A stretch of 64,000 nt of DNA from Symbiodinium natans (lineage: Eukaryota > Sar > Dinophyceae > Suessiales > Symbiodiniaceae). Every line of letters starts with the position of its first letter. The first letter of the stretch is position 1. Shown here one piece after another: positions 9,107-19,331 of the stretch. The DNA is taken from positions 1,109,379-1,173,378 of the forward strand of contig CAJNDS010002202.1 in assembly GCA_905221605.1 (NCBI GenBank). Reading direction: 5' to 3'. The notes beneath the pieces were generated by a model. The model was not told the origin of the DNA. It made no database searches and saw only the letters and a list, made by a program, of their open reading frames with translations. The translations under genes and the position numbers were made by a program.

Positions 9107-12100
9107 ATGGCCGATAGGGTGGCTGATGCGGGACGCACCGGCAAAATTCGCACTGCCCTGGCGCCCTGTGTTTGTGCAATTGTCCGTCACAAGTTGTTGC
9201 CTTGGGCCTGGATGGCACACAACCATGCCACACTGCCTAGCCTTGATGACATGGCACGCGGCCAATATGAGAAGCCCGACTCTCCCAGCCCTGATGATCT
9301 AGCGGTCATTTTGAAGGATGTCGAATGCACTGACAAGGTGTCTGCCCAGCCCTGCCAGCTCAAGTTTCTGTCGGCCAATGTCTGCACTCTTGTAGGCAAA
9401 GTAGCGGCCTTCAAACAACAGGGTTCAGAATTGGGCATCCATGTCATGGCCTTTCAGGAGACCCGATGCAAGGGGGGCCACGTTCCTGGCAAGTGGATCA
9501 CCTTCCAAGCGGGAGCCAATAAAGGGTTTGACGGTGTTGCCCTTTGGTTTAATTCGGGGGTTGCCTGGGGGCCCAAAACCGGCAGTGTGCCTCTCTGCCC
9601 GGAGCATCTGTTCGTGCTTGTTCAGGAGCCCACCCTGCTGGCAGTGGCGTGCCAGCATCCAAGTTGCAAGGCCATGTTTGTTTCTTTTCGAGGGCCACAT
9701 AGCCTGTGCTCTTCTCAGCAGATTAAGCAGTGGTGGGCACATTTGCGATCTGTTCTCAGCCCCTTCCTTGACCAATGGCCTTGTGTTCTGCTTGGAGATG
9801 CAAACGCCAAAATTGAGCATCCCAGGCCTCCATTTGTGGGGGACTTGGGGATAGGTCAACAGGATATTGCTGGAGACCTACTGACTGAGCTTGCAGTGCA
9901 GTGGGACCTCTGCGTGATGAACACGCAGCATCATGTGATGCGCGGGGTCGCGGCGCAGACCTGGAAGAACAGCAGACTGGACTATGTTCTGACCCCCATG
10001 GGCTGGGGGGCTAGAGGTTGGGCCTCTCCAGGCAATAGCTTTGACCTGCTCAATGCACATGAGGATCACACAGCTGTCATCATCAACTGCAGCGTTCCCC
10101 CCGCTGGCCGCACGCAGTGCCCTCCGCCGCGACGCACCTTTCGGGGTCTGCCCTCAGAGTTGTATGTGGAGGCAATGCACCAAGCCGCACGGGTGGAGGT
10201 GCCTTGGGGGCAAAATGTGCACCAACATGCAGAGCTAGTGCTTGACCGTGCCAGACGGTGCCTGCAGGAGGGAGCTGCTTACTTGCCGGCGCGGCCCAAG
10301 AAACCACACATAAGTGCCGAGGCCCTGACACTGGTTCAACAGAAGCGGACGGCCGTGAAGCAGTCGGCGGTGGCCAACCGCAAACTTCACACGGTCCAGC
10401 GAAAGTTCCAGCTTCGCCGATTCTTCAACAGGCCGCGTGCGGAGGGACCGGTGCGCATTGCAAGACATGTTGCTGCAATTTGGCAGCATGTGGTTGAACT
10501 GGCCAACCTGAACCTCAGACGCCAGCTGCGCCATGACAGAGTCACCTATCTCACCGAAATTGCAGCGAAGATTGAGCAAGGCGTTGTGAGTACGAATTCC
10601 CAGGAGGTCTACCAGGCGCTCAGGTTCTTCCGCCCAGCGTCAAAACGTGTGCACAAGCCTTGGGGGCCTCTGCCTATGCTCGAGCGCCCTGACGGCAGCA
10701 TGGCGGAGACCTTTTGTCAGGCTCAGGAAGTGAAGGCGCGCTACTTTGGAGACCTGGAAGCAGCCACTCCATTGGTTCCAGAGAAGATCGCTGGCCCTGC
10801 GTTCGCCTCTCCCTGCAAGGACACCTTTGAGATTGGTGAAGTGCCTACGCTTCTAGACTTGGAAGGGGGGCTCAGAGAGCTGCCTAGAAGGAAAGCTCCT
10901 GGTGCCTCCGGTTTGCCAAACGAAGTCTGGCTGGCAGGCACAGCGACGGCGGCCCGCATATGGATGCCGGTACTCCTTAAGTGCCAAGTGCGCCTCACGG
11001 AACCACTCCGCTTCTCCACAAGCTTGATGGCCACTCTATACAAAGGCAAAGGCACTGTCTTTGATGTAGCCAATCATCGCTCAATTTACTTAATGGAGGG
11101 TGTAGGTAAAGCCATCAGAAAGCTACATCGCCCTCCGCTTGTCCAGTCCCTGCAGTCTCACAAGCCGGGGCTCATGCAGGGTAGCACTCCACATAGTGCC
11201 TCAGACCAGCTCACGCACTACCTTATCACTTTGGCTCTACTGGCCAAGCAGCAAGGAGCATGCTGTGCGCTTCTGTTTGTGGATGCGAGATCAGCGTTCT
11301 ACCGTGTGCTGAGGGAACGGCTTACCGGTATGCCTACGTCGGACGAAGAGCTCTGCAGCATCCTCAGCCAACTCGGGGTTTCCGATGGCGCCTTCCGAGG
11401 GGTCATGGCATGGATCACCGGGGATTCCCTCATGCAAGGGGTACCACCACATGTGCGAAGAGTTGTAGCTTCCTGGTTTGACTCGTCCTGTTTTGTCCTG
11501 AGGGGCTTGCCCCAGGCCTTCCAGTCAAGGGCAGGCACTAGACCGGGGGATGCTATGGCTGACATTTTGTTCGCATTTGTCCTGCGTGATGCCATGGTGG
11601 AGATCAGCACCACATTAGAAGCGGCGGGGCTGCTTGAGAGCCCGGCGACAGCGCCACTGCAGCATCCGACGTGGGTGGATGATGTGTGTCTGCCGGTCTT
11701 CTCCCGGACCGCGTGTGGCCTTACCAATAGGCTTTCGGCGGTGTGCGCTGTGATGCACGATGCTTATCTCCGCAGAGGACTTGCACCGAACTACTCCAGA
11801 GGCAAAACAGAAGCCGTCATCGTCTGGGCTGGCAAGGGCAGTACGGCAGCAAAGCAAGGAGTTTTGAAGCAAGGACACCAGGTGCGAGTCGTGCCCCAGC
11901 TAGACGACCCCTTCGCTTTGTCGGTGGTGCCACGTTATGTCCACCTGGGCACTGTGCTCAGTACGGCAATGAATCCCAAGGCAGACTTTGCTGTAAAACT
12001 GGCCCACGGCATTCGGGCAGCCGCACCCGTTGCCCGAAAGGTGCTACGGAACAAGGCGATCCCTCTGAAGGGACGTGCCGAAATCCTTTCCTCGATCGCC

Positions 12101-13171
12101 TTGTCGGCAGCGACCCACAATACCGGGGTCTGGGTGCCCACTGACTCCGCCCTGGAAAAGTGGACCCAAGGCATCACGTCCATGTACCGCATGCTGCTGC
12201 CAGAGGATAGATGGGGTCATCACCCGGACTTTCCTGGCCCTGCTGAGCTCTGTGGAGCTCTCCTGCTTCCTATGCCCGCTGCATTGCTTGTGGCAGAAAG
12301 GATCAGGCACTTCCTGCGGATTGTACGTGATGATAACCGCTTTCTTTGGGAGTTGTTGTGCATGCATGCTGAACTGTCTGAGGATGCGTGGCTCAGACAG
12401 GTGCACAAGGACTTAGGCTTTGTGGCCGAGTGGGCGCCGGAGATCCTCAGGCCAGAGGTGGTGAAAACTGCACGCGGCAGCTATGAGGAATTGCTCGCCT
12501 TGGCTACTGCCAAGGCTCCTTGTGTAACGCGGGCCTTGAAGCAGGCAATCGGCCAGCACACAGCCAAATTGCAGCAGTGGGCCACCTTCCAGCTGAGGGC
12601 AAGGAAGCTTGGCCTCAGACCTCCGCCACAGATGCCTGTTGGCGCAAAACACCCCTGTTGGATGTGCGATCAAGTGTTTCCCTCCACGTCCCACCTTGCA
12701 GCGCACATCCAAACTGTTCACGAGTACTCGCAGCTCGCGCGCCAGTACACTGGGGGTTGCACCACATGCAGGGCCTGCCTCAAGAACTTCTGGGATTCGG
12801 ACAGGTTACTGAGACACCTTGCACGTTCGAATACTGGTTGTTTGCCCTTTCTGTTGGCGGTTGTTCCACCGATGGATCCGCATGAATGGGTGCCAGACGC
12901 CGGGCCAGCTACTCACTGGCCTCCTGTGCGGGCAGCTGGCCCTCTCAGACCCTTCACGCAGGAGGACGAGGCCAGCCTTTACGCTAGGCTTTTCGAGCTC
13001 GAGCAGTGGGAGGTCCAAGCTCTTATGCCTAGCCTTGAGAAATTCGACGCAGTCGCCTTTGATGTTGCCAATGTACTATGCGATGTCAGAGTCTCTGACA
13101 GAGCGACAGTTCGGTGTACAGATTTTCTTCCGAACGGAACGGCTCTGATTGACTCTTGGCTCCAAACGTGA
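9107..13171 (+). CDS. LINE endonuclease / reverse transcriptase / zinc-finger protein
   Basis: 1,354 residues from the first in-frame ATG after the RNase H lesion; the frame opens further upstream, but only as a shadow of RNase H. Endonuclease of the exonuclease/endonuclease/phosphatase fold: SANV (about 9370), FQETR (about 9450), LGDANAKIE (about 9789), SRLDYVL (about 9970), HEDHTAV (about 10057), so all active-site motifs are present. Reverse transcriptase: LPRRKAPGASGLP (about 10880), NHRSIYLMEGVGKAI, motif A FVDARSAFY (about 11275), motif B AGTRPGDAMAD (about 11530), motif C WVDD (about 11671, where Y/F-x-DD is usual), motif D NYSRGKTE and motif E YVHLGT. C-terminal zinc fingers at about 12655-12840: CWMCDQVFPSTSHLAAHIQ and a following C-x2-C...H...C finger, likely for RNA or target binding. 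It should nick target DNA and prime reverse transcription on it. No internal stop was seen. Confidence 0.9.
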   Translation: MADRVADAGRTGKIRTALAPCVCAIVRHKLLPWAWMAHNHATLPSLDDMARGQYEKPDSPSPDDLAVILKDVECTDKVSAQPCQLKFLSANVCTLVGKVAAFKQQGSELGIHVMAFQETRCKGGHVPGKWITFQAGANKGFDGVALWFNSGVAWGPKTGSVPLCPEHLFVLVQEPTLLAVACQHPSCKAMFVSFRGPHSLCSSQQIKQWWAHLRSVLSPFLDQWPCVLLGDANAKIEHPRPPFVGDLGIGQQDIAGDLLTELAVQWDLCVMNTQHHVMRGVAAQTWKNSRLDYVLTPMGWGARGWASPGNSFDLLNAHEDHTAVIINCSVPPAGRTQCPPPRRTFRGLPSELYVEAMHQAARVEVPWGQNVHQHAELVLDRARRCLQEGAAYLPARPKKPHISAEALTLVQQKRTAVKQSAVANRKLHTVQRKFQLRRFFNRPRAEGPVRIARHVAAIWQHVVELANLNLRRQLRHDRVTYLTEIAAKIEQGVVSTNSQEVYQALRFFRPASKRVHKPWGPLPMLERPDGSMAETFCQAQEVKARYFGDLEAATPLVPEKIAGPAFASPCKDTFEIGEVPTLLDLEGGLRELPRRKAPGASGLPNEVWLAGTATAARIWMPVLLKCQVRLTEPLRFSTSLMATLYKGKGTVFDVANHRSIYLMEGVGKAIRKLHRPPLVQSLQSHKPGLMQGSTPHSASDQLTHYLITLALLAKQQGACCALLFVDARSAFYRVLRERLTGMPTSDEELCSILSQLGVSDGAFRGVMAWITGDSLMQGVPPHVRRVVASWFDSSCFVLRGLPQAFQSRAGTRPGDAMADILFAFVLRDAMVEISTTLEAAGLLESPATAPLQHPTWVDDVCLPVFSRTACGLTNRLSAVCAVMHDAYLRRGLAPNYSRGKTEAVIVWAGKGSTAAKQGVLKQGHQVRVVPQLDDPFALSVVPRYVHLGTVLSTAMNPKADFAVKLAHGIRAAAPVARKVLRNKAIPLKGRAEILSSIALSAATHNTGVWVPTDSALEKWTQGITSMYRMLLPEDRWGHHPDFPGPAELCGALLLPMPAALLVAERIRHFLRIVRDDNRFLWELLCMHAELSEDAWLRQVHKDLGFVAEWAPEILRPEVVKTARGSYEELLALATAKAPCVTRALKQAIGQHTAKLQQWATFQLRARKLGLRPPPQMPVGAKHPCWMCDQVFPSTSHLAAHIQTVHEYSQLARQYTGGCTTCRACLKNFWDSDRLLRHLARSNTGCLPFLLAVVPPMDPHEWVPDAGPATHWPPVRAAGPLRPFTQEDEASLYARLFELEQWEVQALMPSLEKFDAVAFDVANVLCDVRVSDRATVRCTDFLPNGTALIDSWLQT

Positions 13172-13264
13172 CGGCCTCGGTTTGCATGTTTTTGTTCAGC
13201 TTTGCCAGCAAGTGCATTGCTTTCAGCGCGACATGGATTGTCTCTTTGCTGTCCGACTGACTGA
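13172..13264 (+). other. LINE 3' untranslated region
   Basis: 93 bases from the stop to the right target duplication, ending in GACTGACTGA, a short tandem repeat rather than poly(A). Confidence 0.7.
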
Positions 13265-13274
13265 CTAGACCTGC
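13265..13274. repeat. Target-site duplication, right copy
   Basis: CTAGACCTGC, identical to 1714-1723. Read on the minus strand it is GCAG|GTCTAG, the end of exon 13271-13339 plus the first six intron bases. The duplication therefore spans an exon/intron junction. Confidence 0.85.
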
Positions 13275-13339
13275 CAACTATCCAGGAGTCTTGGATTCAC
13301 AGCTTCAAAGAAACCGAAGAAAGGGCTCCAAAGTGCTTC
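13271..13339 (-). CDS. Exon of an unidentified split gene, next to the LINE
   Basis: 69 nt, phase 0 to 0, entered after CAAAG| and left at CAG|GTCTAG (GT donor). It reads EALWSPFFGFFEAVNPRLLD followed by SWQ with no stop. The block at 13937-13995 reads directly into it (...VPGFDADMT + EALWSPFF) if a GA donor is used there. The LINE begins only a few bases into the following intron, whose original start is the telomere-like GTCTAGGGTTTAGGG. The protein family is not recognised. Confidence 0.55.
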
Positions 13340-13936
13340 CTTTGGGGTGTTTAGGGAGTTTAGGGTTTGGGGCTTAGGGTTTGGGGTTTAGGGAGTTTAG
13401 GGTTTGGGGTTTAGGTTTAGGGTTTGGGGTTTAGGGAGTTGGGGGTGTGGGGTTTGGGGTTTAGGGTTTGGGGTTTAGGGTTTAGGGTTTGGGGTTAGGG
13501 TTTGGGGTTTAGGGTTTAGGGTTTGGGGTTTGGGGTTTAGGGTTTGGGGTTCGGGGTTTACGGTTTAGGATTTGGAGCTTGAATTGGGGTTTGGGGGTTT
13601 GGTGTGTAGGGTTTAGGGCTTGGGTTTTGGGGTTTGGGGCTGAGGGTGTGGGTTTTGGGGCTTAAGGCTTAGGGGGTAAGGCTTGGGGTTTGGGGTAGTT
13701 TAGACCCGAGGTGTTTAAAGAGCTCGCTGTCGCGCACGCGTCGACCCAGTGAAACAGACGCCGGCTGCCGCAGCAGGGACGGAAGAATACCCCGTAAAAC
13801 CTAAACTTAAAGCCCTTATACCTATTCTAAACCCCCAAAAACCCTAAACCCTAAACCCTAAACCCTAAAACCTAAACCCTAAACCCTAAACCCTAAACCC
13901 CAACAACCCTAAACCCTAAATTCAGGACTGTGGCTC
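13340..13936. repeat. Degenerate telomere-like tract (TTTAGGG/TTTGGGG, then CCCTAAA)
   Basis: A G-rich variant array at about 13350-13700 and a C-rich array at about 13840-13920 enclose about 100 bp of unique sequence (13710-13800). In minus-strand sense this is an intron that starts G-rich and ends C-rich. No gene seen. Confidence 0.8.
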
Positions 13937-13995
13937 CGTCATGTCGGCGTCGAAGCCGGGAACATTTCGGAAGATCGGTGAAGACTCCGATGCCG
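13937..13995 (-). CDS. Candidate exon of the unidentified split gene
   Basis: Minus frame reading AASESSPIFRNVPGFDADMT, entered after TTTAAG| and left at ACG|GAGCC (GA donor, a class reported in dinoflagellates). In frame with 13271-13339. It lies between a C-rich tract on the left and a G-rich tract on the right. Other frames of this block are also open, so the assignment rests on the fit with its neighbours. Confidence 0.45.
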
Positions 13996-14185
13996 CTTAA
14001 AGGAGGCACGTTCTGCGAGGTTCCCAGGGTTTTAGGGTTTAGGGTTTGGGGTTTAGGGGTTAGGGTTTAGGGTTTAGGGTTCAGGGTTTAGGGTTTAGGG
14101 TTTTGGGTTTTGGGTTTTGGGTTTTGGGTTTAGGGGTTTTGGGTTTAGTTTTGTTTTTTCTTTGTTTTTTTTTGGGGGGGGGGGG

Positions 14186-14381
14186 TTTAGGGTTTAGGGT
14201 TTAGGGTTTAGGGTTTAGGGTTTAGGGTTTAGGGTTTAGGGTTTAGGCGTTAGGGTTTAGGGTTTAGGGTTTAGGGTTTAGGGTTTAGGGTTTAGGGTTT
14301 AGGGTTTAGGGTTTAGGGTTTAGGGTTTAGGGTTTAGGGTTTAGGGTTTAGGGTTTAGGGTTTAGGGTTTAGGGTTTAGGG
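14186..14381 (+). repeat. (TTTAGGG)n array
   Basis: Nearly perfect 7-bp array of about 195 bp, after a T/G homopolymer stretch. One of the longest perfect runs in the left half. Confidence 0.95.
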
Positions 14382-15992
14382 TTTTCCTGGGCAGGTTCGG
14401 GGCCCCCTAAACGCCCCTAACTCTAACCCTAAAGCTTACGGTCTAGGATTTCAACGAACGTCTAGAACCTCTAAACCCTCAAAGTGGAGGGTAAGGTTTA
14501 GGGTCTAAAGGCTTAAATCATCTCCAAAAGCGCCAAGACTCCTCAAGCACCAAAAACACCCTAAAACCCTAAAGCCCTAAAACCCTAAAGCCCTACAACC
14601 CTAAAACAAAACCAAAAGCGCTTAAACCCTATACATATATATATATATATGTACCCTAAGCGCTAAACCCTAAAACCCTCAACCCTAAAACCCTAGAGCA
14701 CCCCTAAAGCCCTTAAACCCTCACACCCTCAGATAAAACCACCTGAAAGTCCCAAGCGCGCCAGGAGCCCTAAAGCCCTAAGCCCAAGACCCTAAACCCT
14801 AAGCCCTAAGCCCTGAGCCCTACACCCAAAACCCTAAGCCTTGAAGAGGGGTTGGGGTGGGGGGCGCGCGCGCGGCATCAGAGCCAGCGGAAACCAAAAA
14901 CTAGAGGAGCTGTAGGCCGCGCCGGAGTCGATTCTAAAGTTTAGGGTTTAGGGTTTAGGGTTTAGGGTTTAGGGTTTAGGGTTTAGGGTTTGGGGGATAT
15001 TCGCCTGAGGTGGGTTTTAGGTTCTTGGCTTGGGGATCGAGGGGTCTAGGGCTCTCGGGTTTCTGGGGTGAGGGTCTAGGGTTTTAGGGTTCTGTGGTCT
15101 GGCACGGTAGGGTTCTGGGGATCAAAGAGGGCGTTAGGCTTCTAGGACTTAGGGCTTTAGGGTTCTAGGCGCTTAGGTTTTGGGGTTTGGGAGGTTTAGG
15201 GCTTGTAGGGCTTTTAAGGTCGCGTTGAGCTTTTCGCGGGGAGGTTAGGGTTTTTTGGTTTTCGGGCTTTAGGGTTTAGGGTTTCGGGGTGCGCATACCA
15301 CAAGCCCCAAACCCCTTCTCCAAGCTATTACCTCACTGGCCCCTGGCGTCCAATGCAGGCTGCGACCTTCCAAAAGGTCCGTCGGTTGGAGGCTACAAGG
15401 ATGGGGGGGGGGGGGGGTTTAGGTATGAGGGTCTTAGGGTTTTGGATTCAGGGTTTTTTGGTTTTAGTGCCTTCGAGCTTTATTAGGGTTTTGGGGTTTT
15501 GGGGTTTTGGGTTTGGGTTTCAAGGCTTTAGCCTAAAACTTTTGGGGTTCGGATTAGGCTCTCGGGGCTTTAGGGTTCCGGAGTCCTGGGTGCTACCCCA
15601 TACCCCCGACACCGTCGTGGAGCCTGTTACCCAAACTGCTGAGAGCTTTGAGCCCCAGAACTCAAGAAACCTCAAGTCCCAAACCCTGAACCCGAAGCCC
15701 TAAAGCCCTGAGCCCCAAACCCTAAATTTTAAAACCCTAAACCCGAACTCCAAACCTTGAGCCCACAAAACCTAAGCCCAAATCCTAAACCTCTAAACAA
15801 ACCCTGAACCCTAAACCCTAAACCCGCCACCCGAAACCCTAAACCCTAAACCCTAAACCCTAAACCCTAAACCCTGAACCCTGAACCCTAAACCCTAAAC
15901 CCTAAACCCTAAACCCTAAACCCTTAAGTCCCTACGTGAGGGTTCCTGGCCTTGCCCCGAAGGGGAGCGCGGGGTTCACAGCCCGTCCGCGC
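14382..15992. repeat. Telomere-like mosaic without a clear gene
   Basis: Mixed CCCTAAA-type (about 14400-14840, 15690-15930) and TTTAGGG-type (about 14939-14990, 15010-15290) repeats with decayed units, a short (AT)n run near 14633-14650, and the open frames at 15289-15703, which are largely repeat-derived. No exon could be supported. Confidence 0.7.
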
Positions 15993-16023
15993 CAGGAGGC
16001 CCGTAGAGCTCCGGGTCCAAGTC
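15993..16023 (-). CDS. Candidate 31-nt exon of the unidentified split gene
   Basis: Minus strand: CACAG| then DLDPELYGPP, leaving at CCTG|GCGCGG (GC donor, phase 1). That phase joins in frame to 13937-13995. C-rich tract on the left, G-rich on the right, as for GMC exons. Tentative. Confidence 0.4.
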
Positions 16024-16029
16024 CTGTGA

Positions 16030-17173
16030 TTTAGGGTTTAGGGTTTAGGGTTTAGGGTTTAGGGTTTCGGGTTTAGGGGTTTAGGGTTTAGGGGTTTAGG
16101 GTTTAGGGTTTAGGGGTTTAGGGGTTTAGGGGTTTAGGGGTTTAGGGGTTTAGGGGTTTAGGGTTTAGGGTTTAGGGGTTAGGGGTTGAGGGGTTAGGGG
16201 TTTAGGGGGGCTCGAGGGTTGAAGCATTTAGGGCTTTAGGATTGAGTGTTTTAAGCTTTCGGGGGGTTAGGGTCTTAGGGTTTGGGGGCTCTAGGGTCGT
16301 TTAGGGTTTGAGGGCTTGAGGCCTTTCGGCTTACAGGGTTTAGGGGCTTTTAGGGCTTGAGGCCTTTTAGGCTTTCAGGCTGGTCGGCTTTTCGGGCTTC
16401 AGGCTTTCAGGCTTTGAGGTTTGTTTGGCTTTTAGGGTTTAGGGCCTAGTTTAGGGGTTCGGGTTTCATAACGGTCTAGGGTTCAGGGTTTGGGGTTTAG
16501 GGCCACAACAAGCCCGGTTTAGGGTCCCCTGTTTTCGTAAACCCCCATCTGAAACTCGCAGTGACGCAACCTTCTTTATATTCTTGGTTGTAGTCGAAGC
16601 GAAACCCTACATCCAAAAGTCCCAAAACCAGACCCTCTAGGGTTCAGGGTTGTTCAGGTTAGGATTTAGGGTTTTTGGGTTCAAAAGGCAGGTCCTTGAA
16701 CCCCAAAACCGCGACGGGCAACCCTAGAGGCCCCCCCAAAGCAGGGTTTAGGGTTTAGGGTTTAGGGTTTAGGGGTTTAGGGTTTAGGGTTTAGGGTTTA
16801 GGGTTTAGGGTTTAGGGTTTAGGGTTTAGGGTTTAGGGTTTAGGGTTTAGGGTTTAGGGTTTAGGGTTTTTTCGTTTAGGGGGTTTTAGGGGGCTTTTGG
16901 GGGGCTTTAGGGGTCTTTGGGGGCATTAGGGGCATTAGGGGCTTTAGGGCTTGGAGCTTTAGGGCTTTAGGTCTAGGGTTTTCGGGCCCTGACCCCTGAA
17001 ACCCCAAACCCAGTTCCGAAAGCTTGGATTTCCCAGTGGCTTTTGGAGGCTCAAGGGAGCTAAGACTTGGACACCTAAGGATGTACCCCTAAGAGGTTCC
17101 CTTAATGTACTCCTAATAGGGCCCTTATATTCCCTTAGGATCTTAAAAGCCGGCCCCCAGGCCCATGGACCAC
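16030..17173. repeat. Telomere-like arrays and decayed repeat
   Basis: TTTAGGG and TTTAGGGG variants at about 16030-16205, a perfect array at about 16743-16868, and degenerate G-rich sequence between. A unique block at about 16520-16610 is open on minus (peptide NQEYKEGCVTASFRWGF), but it lies in the reverse polarity (G left, C right) and no splice sites could be chosen. Confidence 0.7.
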
Positions 17174-17208
17174 CTCATCACTGCTGTCATCGAGCTGATC
17201 GGATGAGC
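17174..17208 (-). CDS. Candidate 35-nt exon of the unidentified split gene
   Basis: Minus strand: CCGCAG| then SSDQLDDSSDE, leaving at GAG|GTGGTC (GT donor). Acidic, Ser-rich peptide. Too short to be sure. Confidence 0.3.
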
Positions 17209-18756
17209 CTGCGGGGCACGAAACCCTAAACCCTAAACCCTCAACCCTAAACCCTCAACCCCAAGCCCTAAAGGGTTTGTAGGGTTCAAGGAGGTTTGTA
17301 CAGCTCGAGCCCTAATAGCCCCAATAGTCCCGACCGTGAGCTCTTGGGTTCAAGCTGAAGGCTTTAGGGTTTAGGGGGTTTAGGGTTTGGGGTTCAGGGC
17401 AAAGGGGTTTAGGATTTGGGGGTTTAGGGCTTAGGGGGTTTAGGGCTTAGGGTTTAGGCTTTAGGGCTTAGGGTTTAGGGTTTAGGGTTTGAGGGTTTAG
17501 GGTTTGAGGCTTCACAGGCTTTAGGGTTTTAGGGTTTAAGGCTTCATAGGGTTTAGGGTTTTAGGATGTTAGGGTCTTAGGGCTCAGGGTTCTAGGGTTT
17601 AGGCCTGGGGTTTAGGCTCCAGCCTTTAGGGTAGGGTGCCCATAAGGCCGACAGGGAGCCGAGCTCTGCTTGGCCTAAACCCTCAACCCTCAACCCTCAA
17701 CCCTAAACCCTAAACCCTAAACCCTGAACCCCGTTGAGCCCCCCTGTCTGAAAATCGCAACGCTTGCGAGAATCTACTGCGCTGAAGCCTTTCCTTGCAT
17801 TTTGGGGCGGGGTCTCTCCTGCTAGGGTTTAGGGTTTTTAGGATTTAGGGTTATTAGGGTTTAGGGTTTAGGGTTTAGGGTTTAGGGTTTAGGGTTTAGG
17901 GGGGTATAGGGTTTAGGGTTTAGGGTTTAGGGGGGTATAGGGTTTAGGGTTTAGGGTTGAGGGTTTAGGGCTTAGGGTTAAACTCTGAAACCTGACGTGA
18001 ATCCCTGAGCCGAAACCTGCCACCACAAAGGTCCTGCGGGTCATGAACCCGGTGAACACCAAACCCTTCTAACCTCAAAGCCAAAGACCCGAACAAGCCC
18101 TAAACCCTAAACCCTAAGCCCTAAGCCGTAAGCCGTAAGCCCTAAGCCCTAAGCCCTCAGCCCTCAGCCCTAAGCCCTGAACCCTAAGCCCTCAGCCCTA
18201 AGCTCTAAGCCCTCAGCCCTCAGCCCTCAGCCCTCAGCCCTCAGCCCTAAGCCCTAAGCCCTAAGCGTTGAGCCCTGAGCCCAAGCCCTAAGCCCTAAGC
18301 CCTAAGCCCTAAGCCCTAAGCCCTAAGCCCTAAGCCCTAAGCCCCAAGCCCGAAGCCCGAAGCCCGAAGCCCGAACCCCTAACCCCTAACCCCTAAACCC
18401 TAAGCCCTGAGCCCTGAGCCCTGAGCCCTGAGCCCTGAGCCCTAAGCCCTAAGCCCTAAGCCCTAAGCCCTAAGCCCGAAGCACCCTAAGCCAAGCCCTA
18501 AGCCCTAAGCCCTAAGCCCGAAGCCCGAAAGCCCGAAGCCGAACCCCTAACCCCAAGCCCTAAGCCCTAGCCCTGAGCCCTGAAGCCCTGAGCCCTGAGC
18601 CCTAAGCCCTAAGCCCTAAGCCCTAAGCCCTAAGCCCGAAGCCCTAAGCCCTAAGCCCTAAGCCCTAAGCCCTAAGCCCTAAGCCCTAAGCCCTAAGCCC
18701 TAAGCCCGAAGCCCTAAGCCCTAAACCCAACCTAGTCTTTGCCCGGGGTCCCCGGC
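17209..18756. repeat. Telomere-like arrays including a long CCCTAAG variant block
   Basis: G-rich arrays at about 17360-17620 and 17830-17975; a C-rich block at 18101-18724 built mainly of CCCTAAG units rather than CCCTAAA, with local CCCTCAG, CCCTGAG and CCCGAAG homogenised runs. A unique block at about 17740-17825 is open on minus (ERLQRSRFSQALRFSD) but without convincing splice sites. Confidence 0.85.
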
Positions 18757-18805
18757 TCTTCTGCCACGAGACTCTCCAGGGAGTGGACCGGATGTTCAGC
18801 ACAAC
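18757..18805 (-). CDS. Candidate exon of the unidentified split gene
   Basis: Minus strand: GAGAG| then VVLNIRSTPWRVSWQK, leaving at AAGA|GCCGGG (GC donor). C-rich on the left, G-rich on the right. Product unknown. Confidence 0.4.
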
Positions 18806-19331
18806 CTCTCAAGCGCCCCTTTGAGGGGTTTCGGGTTTAGGGTTGTGGGTTTGTGGGTTTGTGGGCTTGTGGGTTTGCAGGTTTGTGGGTTTAGTGCTTA
18901 GGGTTGAGGATTGTTATGGGTTTAGGGTTTAGGGGTTGAGGGTCGAGGGTCTTGGATTGAGGACATCTAGGGCTTAGGGCTTAGGACTGAGGGCTGAGGG
19001 CTTAGGGCTTAGGGCTTAGGGCTTAGGGCTTAGGGCTGAGGGCTGAGGACTGAGGGCTGAGGGCTTAGGGCTTAGGATTCAAAGATTAGAGTTTAGGGTT
19101 TTAGACTTCGGGTTCAGGACCCTAAACACTAAACCCCCTAAACCCCCTGAACCCTATACCATGTAAACCCCTAAACCCGAATACAAACCCCCCACCCCCG
19201 AAACCGTTTCCCCCCAAAACTTCCAAACCCCAAAACCCCCAAAGCCCTAAACCCTAAACCCTAAACCCTGAACCCCAAGCCCTGAACCCCAAGCTCCGTC
19301 GAGGGTTTTTCCCCCCCCCCCCCCCCGAAGC

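Larger units (their letters stand above)
1724..13264 (+). mobile_element. Non-LTR retrotransposon (LINE), near full length
   Basis: An 11.5-kb element between perfect 10-bp direct repeats. Order on the plus strand: leader, ORF1 (RanBP2-type zinc finger and coiled coil), a 1,706-residue ORF2, a disrupted RNase H, then apurinic-type endonuclease, reverse transcriptase and C-terminal zinc fingers. There are no long terminal repeats. The 3' end carries a short tandem GACTGACTGA rather than poly(A). RNase H lies before the endonuclease, unlike the usual LINE order endonuclease-RT-RNase H. Three of the four coding modules are intact, so the insertion is probably fairly recent. It is antisense to the split minus-strand gene around it and sits in an intron made of telomere-like repeat. 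Confidence 0.9.
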
